A stretch of DNA of 64,000 bases from Austropuccinia psidii (Eukaryota; Basidiomycota; Pucciniomycetes; Pucciniales; Sphaerophragmiaceae): positions 36,026,937-36,090,936 of the forward strand of contig JALGQZ010000004.1 of assembly GCA_023105745.1 (NCBI GenBank), read 5' to 3'. The notes under the pieces are model-generated. The model was not told where the DNA came from. It saw only the letters and a list, made by a program, of their open reading frames with translations, and ran no database searches. Positions 58,780 through 64,000 of this stretch are shown one piece after another. The translations under genes and the position numbers were made by a program. The stretch's first letter is position 1; each line of letters opens with the position of its first letter.

Positions 58780-59300
58780 AGTAATTTGGGATTTAATCTT
58801 TTAAGATTTATTTTCATCCAATTAATTCTTTTCCACATGACCACATAATTTCCACTTGAGTTCATAAGAATTCAAATTCAAGAATTTTTTACACTGATTG
58901 ATAAGCTTTCTGTTTATTTGGAATGAAAAGATTTTTTATTTAATTTAATAATGGTTGATTAAAGCAGTCAAATAATTTGTCTTTTAATTATCAATGAGGT
59001 ATTCCAAAGGAGATTCGTGATTGATGGTTTCATTGAGATTACAATATCTATTTTAAGCTGAGGGAAGTGTATTACATGGCCAAAAGAGGAGAAAATGGTC
59101 GTTATAAAATGTAAATGAGATTTGGAAATGAAAGGGAACATGACATAAGTCCCTTAATTGATATAATTTCTATTTTGATGTGTCTCATTGAAAAATTCAA
59201 CTTCAACTACAATTAAATTGGAAAAGATTTTTTGTTTGGATGAGTCTTGCTTGAAAGATTCCAGTTGACTGATATATCGAAGCTTATCATTTAGCATAGA
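58780..59300 (-). pseudogene. Decayed TET/JBP-like dioxygenase copy
   Basis: Minus-strand translation gives IFSNLIVVEVEFFNETHQN, TYVMFPFISKSHLHFITTIF, FGHVIHFPQLKIDI and NLLWNTSLI. These align in order with FKSFTNVIVTQDGFFNKPHKD, TYGIFSFVSKKDFLPLPTIF, GHGLHFPELKMEI and EILWKTSAM of the Harbinger-borne gene at 41275-42626. The H-x-D iron pair has become H-Q-N, and stops occur. DNA similarity extends further toward the C-terminus (58800-59020). It lies about 2.7 kb beyond the decayed Harbinger transposase, on the strand expected if both came from one older element. Confidence 0.65.
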
Positions 59301-61138
59301 TTAATTATCATCTTCTAAGGGAGATTTTTTGAGAATTATGAACTATTGAATAAAGAAAATAACCCGAAATTCTGAGAATTTACAATTATTTATGATCCTC
59401 TTTATTCTAATTGAAGTCCAAGAAAGTATTTTGGAAATAAACACCTTTATTTGAGAGATTAATGAAATTAGATAGCTGAGAACATACCTGATTAAGTCAA
59501 AAAGGAATAAGGTAAAATAATTTTGAGAAAACAGGATCAGATGTGATCTCAATGGATAAGGACAAATTTGAATACTGAAGATTTTTTTGGAAGAAAAGGT
59601 TCAATTATTCTGGATTAAATTTGAATTAATTTTTTTCAAAAATAAGCAGAAAATTGAATTTTGAGTCAAAATTTGAATGGAAACTCAAATAAAAGAATTT
59701 CTACAAAGGACTTAGAATTTTAGTGAAAAATTGGAGAAACCCAAAAAAAGGTTTGGAAATTGAGTAAAAATCTTGAGAAATACAAATAAAATACAATAAA
59801 TAAAAAAATAAAGCTAAAATAAATATTATTAAACATGGTTAAATAATATTAATCTATTATTATAATATGCAATTGACAATCTTCATTTATATTAAGCTAT
59901 AAATTTCTATATGTTATCCCTAACAATACTCAACTCATACCTCCATAGCTTGATTTAAAAATCCTTAAGTTTGGGTTATTTATTGTGAAATTAAAAATAA
60001 TAAATTTGTATTTAAATAATTCTGTTTGTATTAATATTAATTTTCTATATTTTAGTTCAATAGTCTGCTCAAACTTAGAAATTGGACTGGTTAGGTTCAA
60101 AGATGATATAGGGAGATCCACTGAGCATTGCCTCTCCTTAAAATCTAACTCCTTGTTCCATTAATTTTTTTTAAATTATCATTTTATATGTTTTTTTCCC
60201 ACCTGAAGCTCCATTTGATGTTTAAATTGAACCTATTAAGAAATTTGACTTTCTTATTCATTTTCCTTCTCTTCAAGAAAGTTTTACTTACTCCATTCCA
60301 AATGAACATATGAATTTGCCTCTTGGGCTGAAATAATATCTAGTCAGAAAGATTAAATTAAATATTTATAGTTGAAATATTTTTTTTTTCAATATTCCTG
60401 AAAAATTGCACATTATTCTGAAAATATATGATTAGGATTTTCACTTCAACCCTTTTTTATATTTAAGTCAGGTGTAAATTATTTATTTGGCATCTGTGCT
60501 GAAAGGGTGTTATAATTACCCAGCTGAGGGAATGAAAACCATTTACAATGGTGTAAAAAATGAAAATTTTCAGGAACTCACATGGATTGATAGTAAGGTT
60601 TTTCATTTTGAGAAATTTCATCATTATTGTCAAGAAGGGGAGCAAGATACAGCTGTGAATTCAAACCATTGTTTCTATTTTGATTAAAAATTAAACCCGA
60701 TTTTTTAATCAATCCCTTGGATTATGACTTACCCTTATGGTTTCAATTTAATCCTCATAGTATTTATTCAAGGCTTCTATTTTGTTACAGTAATGGATTT
60801 AATTAGGAGAAGTATTGAGTTTATTACCATTGATACAGTCCATTTTCCCAAAGAAGGGACACATAATTCCAGTATTTTTCACAAAATGAATAAATAAATT
60901 TACCCTACCCTCTTCAGTTAATTTAATTATTTCTTTATTGTGTATATTTATTTATGTATATTTCACATTTATCTAAATTTCTTCCTGAAATTAGGTTAAA
61001 TATGCAATGGGACTTCTTATTTACCTCAATTCAATAAGCTGAAAGACATTGTACCTTTATCAGGAGGAGCTTCCTAAAGAAATTAAACCAATAGTAATGT
61101 GGGATTAAAATTGGGCATTGAATCAAGGGAAAAATCAC
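59301..61138. other. AT-rich DNA without recognisable genes
   Basis: Short open frames only (59343-59552 minus, 59930-60121 minus, 60487-60687 plus), without recognisable motifs. Weak similarity to the upstream part of the TET-like gene may extend to about 59340. Confidence 0.5.
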
Positions 61139-63060
61139 AGGTAACTAGTTTTGAATCGCTAATAAATCCTGTAACCAAGGGTGGAAAGGGTGTGTTCCCT
61201 GCCCCTCCTAAAATATTGAAGAAAATCTTACTTGGAGGTCAAAAGTCAAAATAAAATAAGTAAGTGTATTTAAAACTGAATAAGACAAAAATTCAGTAGT
61301 CTCAGATAAGACCTCTTCAATAAATTATAAGATATATAATTTTAGTAATTTGGTTAATATTTGATATTTTAATGAAATACTTGTCTATATGATTTTTCAT
61401 TTTTTTGGTGATATTGGGGTGAGTGGTTTTCCCTTGGAGATACAATATTTCTACTATGGTTTATTTGAGCTTTTCTGGAAAATTTGGCAAGTTTTGATAA
61501 GGTTGATTATTTTAAGATGAATTAATAGTAGAGTAAGATAATTGTTTAAGGGTTTTTATATTTGTTGATAGTCCTTAATAATAAGATAAAATAGTATTTG
61601 TTAAGTTTAAAAGACGTAAGATTATTTGATATTGGATATTTAAAGGGTTGAGCTAATTAAAAATATTAATAAATGGTGTTATTTTTTACTGGATAAAATA
61701 TTCTCAATAGAGAAGTACCCCCAGTCTTGAATACTAGATTAATTCTTTTTAAATACTACTAAGATTACACTGATCTTAGCTACTGGGAAATCTTCAATAC
61801 TATACTTTCACTGAGCTTAGCTACTGGGAAAGTGAACTCACTATAACATCCTGGAATACCTCCCAGGTAAGAGATGACTTATTCCTGTTCTAAAAGCATA
61901 ACTTTAATGGAGTAATTTCCAAGTTTGGGGGGAAAGAGCCTCTGTATTTATAAATTTTGAGATCCCAGGGGCCCTCTATGGGAGATATCTTTTTCAATTT
62001 AATTCCTCTTGATTGCATCATGTTACTTTGTTTTTGTGAGTAATTTTCTTGGATTAATGAGGTGATTTAAAGTTTGGTAATCATTTTGCTTCTACACAGC
62101 CTCTATTTTTCACATGATTATTTTTGTGGTGAGCTGGTTATTATATTATATTCTTGGAGTTTCCTTGCATGCATGAGGGGATTTCCTTTTTTCTGGGTAT
62201 TTTTATTTTTCACAGACTTTCTCTGTCACATGAAATACTTTTGGTGGAGGAAGTATCACATTATGACCTTTCATTTCCCTTGAATATGTCATCTTTTAGG
62301 CTTTTTAGAAGTGGCTGTGTAGTTTATGCAGGTTTCATGGCCGTGTTTCTTCTTTTTGAACCTAAAAGTGAGGTAAGGTGATGGTTTTTTTCACTGATTT
62401 ATTTCCTGTTGTGCATGAGATCATGTGATGCTTTTTAGTTTGACACATTCTATGCATAGCCATTTGGTTGATATTCAAATATGGGTTTGTACCCAATGCA
62501 TCTTGTTTTTTTCTTACTTTCATGAGGTTATGAATGGTGTAAATAATTTTGAGTTTGACTTATTATGTTCCAAATAAGGTGATGCATTTACTTGCATAAA
62601 ATTTGATGGCTGTTTCCAACCAAATTTGGGGCTGTTTTGAAGTTTCAAGTGGAGCTACTATGAATATAAAATGGGGTATTATTGCTTCTGTGCTGGGAAT
62701 TACTTTCAGGAATTCTAGTGGGTTGAAACTTTCATCATGTGAATCTCCTGTTTCTAAATGCAAGGTGAAATTTCAATATATGAAGGTGCAATTTTCTTTC
62801 TGCATGAGTCCAGTGGCTATAAGAGGGGTGTGTAATTAACAGGGTTGTACATTGCTTGTTGTAGATATTTTTCTATATTTAACTTTATGTGAATAATGGA
62901 ATTGAATTAATCTTTCTTACAAAATACACTGCCTTTTGGCTCCTGTGCCATGGGTTTATGAATAAATGGAAAATGTTTCATGTCAAGTTGACATTTTGGT
63001 GTAAAAATTGAATCTAAGTCTGCCTGTGGGTGTGATTTATTTCTGTTGGGGGTACTATGA
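61139..63060 (+). repeat. Large diverged direct repeat, copy B
   Basis: Counterpart of 56205-57960, firm to about 62390. The open stretches at 62074-62381 and 57194-57394 fall in the same part of each copy but do not look like conserved protein. Confidence 0.6.
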
Positions 63061-63249
63061 GCTTGAGCCTGGTAAAAAACATGGTATGGAATAACACAGT
63101 AGTAAAAAATTCATGAAATTATTATCAAATTGAAAGCCAATAAATTAGTGTTAGATAATCAGAAAATATAAAATGAACCAATGGATGTAGAAGCCTGGAA
63201 GTTTCATTAATAGTGGAATTTTTAGTTCTTTTCTTCAGTGGGAAATAAC

Positions 63250-63330
63250 AGGTAAACAATTTTGGATTGCTTAAATAATCCTTTTAATCAGGGTGATAAG
63301 TTTTATTTGATTCCCCTCTGATTATACAAA
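63250..63330 (+). repeat. Third partial copy of the repeat start
   Basis: AGGTAAACAATTTTGGATTGC, then AATAATCCTTTTAATCAGGG resembles the start of copies A and B (AGGTAACTAGTTTT ... AATAAATCCTGTA). Similarity fades after about 80 bp. Confidence 0.4.
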
Positions 63331-64000
63331 ACCATCTCCCTACAAAGCTCACAAATAATTTTTTTCAAGACTGTGGCTTTTACAACTAGAGAAGAATTTT
63401 TAGAAGTCTCTATTGGACACAATACAAAATCAGACTAATGATAATAATAAATAACAGCTTAAATATAAGTTTGTAGGTGGATCCCTTCAATTTGCATACC
63501 CCAGATTGTAGTGCAGCTTTATTTCTTTCAAGATAAGAAAATGATAATTGGGAAAAGAAATAGTATATATAATAGTAATTAGTGGTGATTTGAGTTTCTC
63601 CTTTTATTGAAAGTAATTTTGAATGGATAATAGTTTAATATGAGAATATATATAGTAGTCATAATTATATTAGATAATTTGCTTAATTGATAGCTAGTTG
63701 TAATTGATGATAATATTGATAATATAATAGCTATATTATTTATTATCATAATAATGATAAACAAGAAGTAATTAAGGAAATAATAATGATAATAGTACTA
63801 TAGATTATAATACCACTATAAGCTAAAGAAATACTGGTGATGGTTAATAAATATTTTATTACTTATGATGGTATTAGTGGTTGATAGTTGGGATGATAAT
63901 GAATAATGAGATTTTTCAATAGTAACAGTTATGGAACTAGTAGTATGTATTTTGTTTTAGATTTGATAAGAATAATAGTAATATAGCTTTCCTACTGATG
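63331..64000. other. AT-rich end of window
   Basis: Rich in AATAATGATAAT-like imperfect triplet repeats, especially 63690-63800. No gene seen. Confidence 0.6.

Noticed and set aside
56205..63060. Copies A and B as LTRs of one retrotransposon
   Set aside because: No primer site, purine tract, target duplication or pol-type coding was found, and a TET-like relic lies between them; kept as unclassified repeats.

Overview
This is eukaryotic, AT-rich, repeat-dominated DNA, most likely from a rust fungus (Pucciniales). The gypsy-type element, the OTU-bearing Mutator-like element and the Harbinger element are all of kinds I associate with the very large, repeat-filled genomes of myrtle rust (Austropuccinia psidii) and its relatives. 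That species assignment is inference from family resemblance and needs a database search. Introns are short (56-109 nt) and GT-AG, as in basidiomycetes. I see no rRNA, tRNA or CRISPR.

Layout. 10-9138: a decayed Ty1/copia element on the minus strand, split near its protease by a second copia element (3497-8011). 9139-16400: AT-rich DNA holding one Tc1/mariner relic (about 12480-13340, minus). 16400-34621: a three-level nest. An old plus-strand Mutator-like element (MULE) was split by a Ty3/gypsy chromodomain element (17324-31581), whose 3' LTR was then split by a younger, related minus-strand MULE (26767-31066). 35706-39219: a hAT relic. 39621-45671: a well-preserved PIF/Harbinger element with clear terminal inverted repeats. 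47283-50332: the only convincing host gene, a six-exon, glutamine-rich LisH-domain protein of the Flo8/SomA/SSDP type. 54.6-56.1 kb: a decayed Harbinger transposase. 56.2-63.3 kb: diverged large direct repeats with a decayed TET/JBP-like gene between them.

Most interesting content. The Harbinger element carries an intact 396-residue DDE transposase, a MYB/NAM-type accessory gene, and a third gene that resembles the TET/JBP family of 2-oxoglutarate/Fe(II) dioxygenases, which oxidise methylated bases. The last two each have one premature TGA where CGA would be expected, the mark of CpG deamination. A decayed second TET-like copy at about 58.8-59.3 kb shows the gene is repeated locally. The younger MULE codes for a fusion of FAR1-type DNA-binding domain, MULE transposase core, AT-hook, zinc knuckle and OTU-type cysteine protease, now broken by stops and a frameshift.

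The window is therefore mostly a record of layered transposition and decay around one regulatory gene. Exon boundaries were placed by reading phase and GT-AG consensus; none has transcript support.
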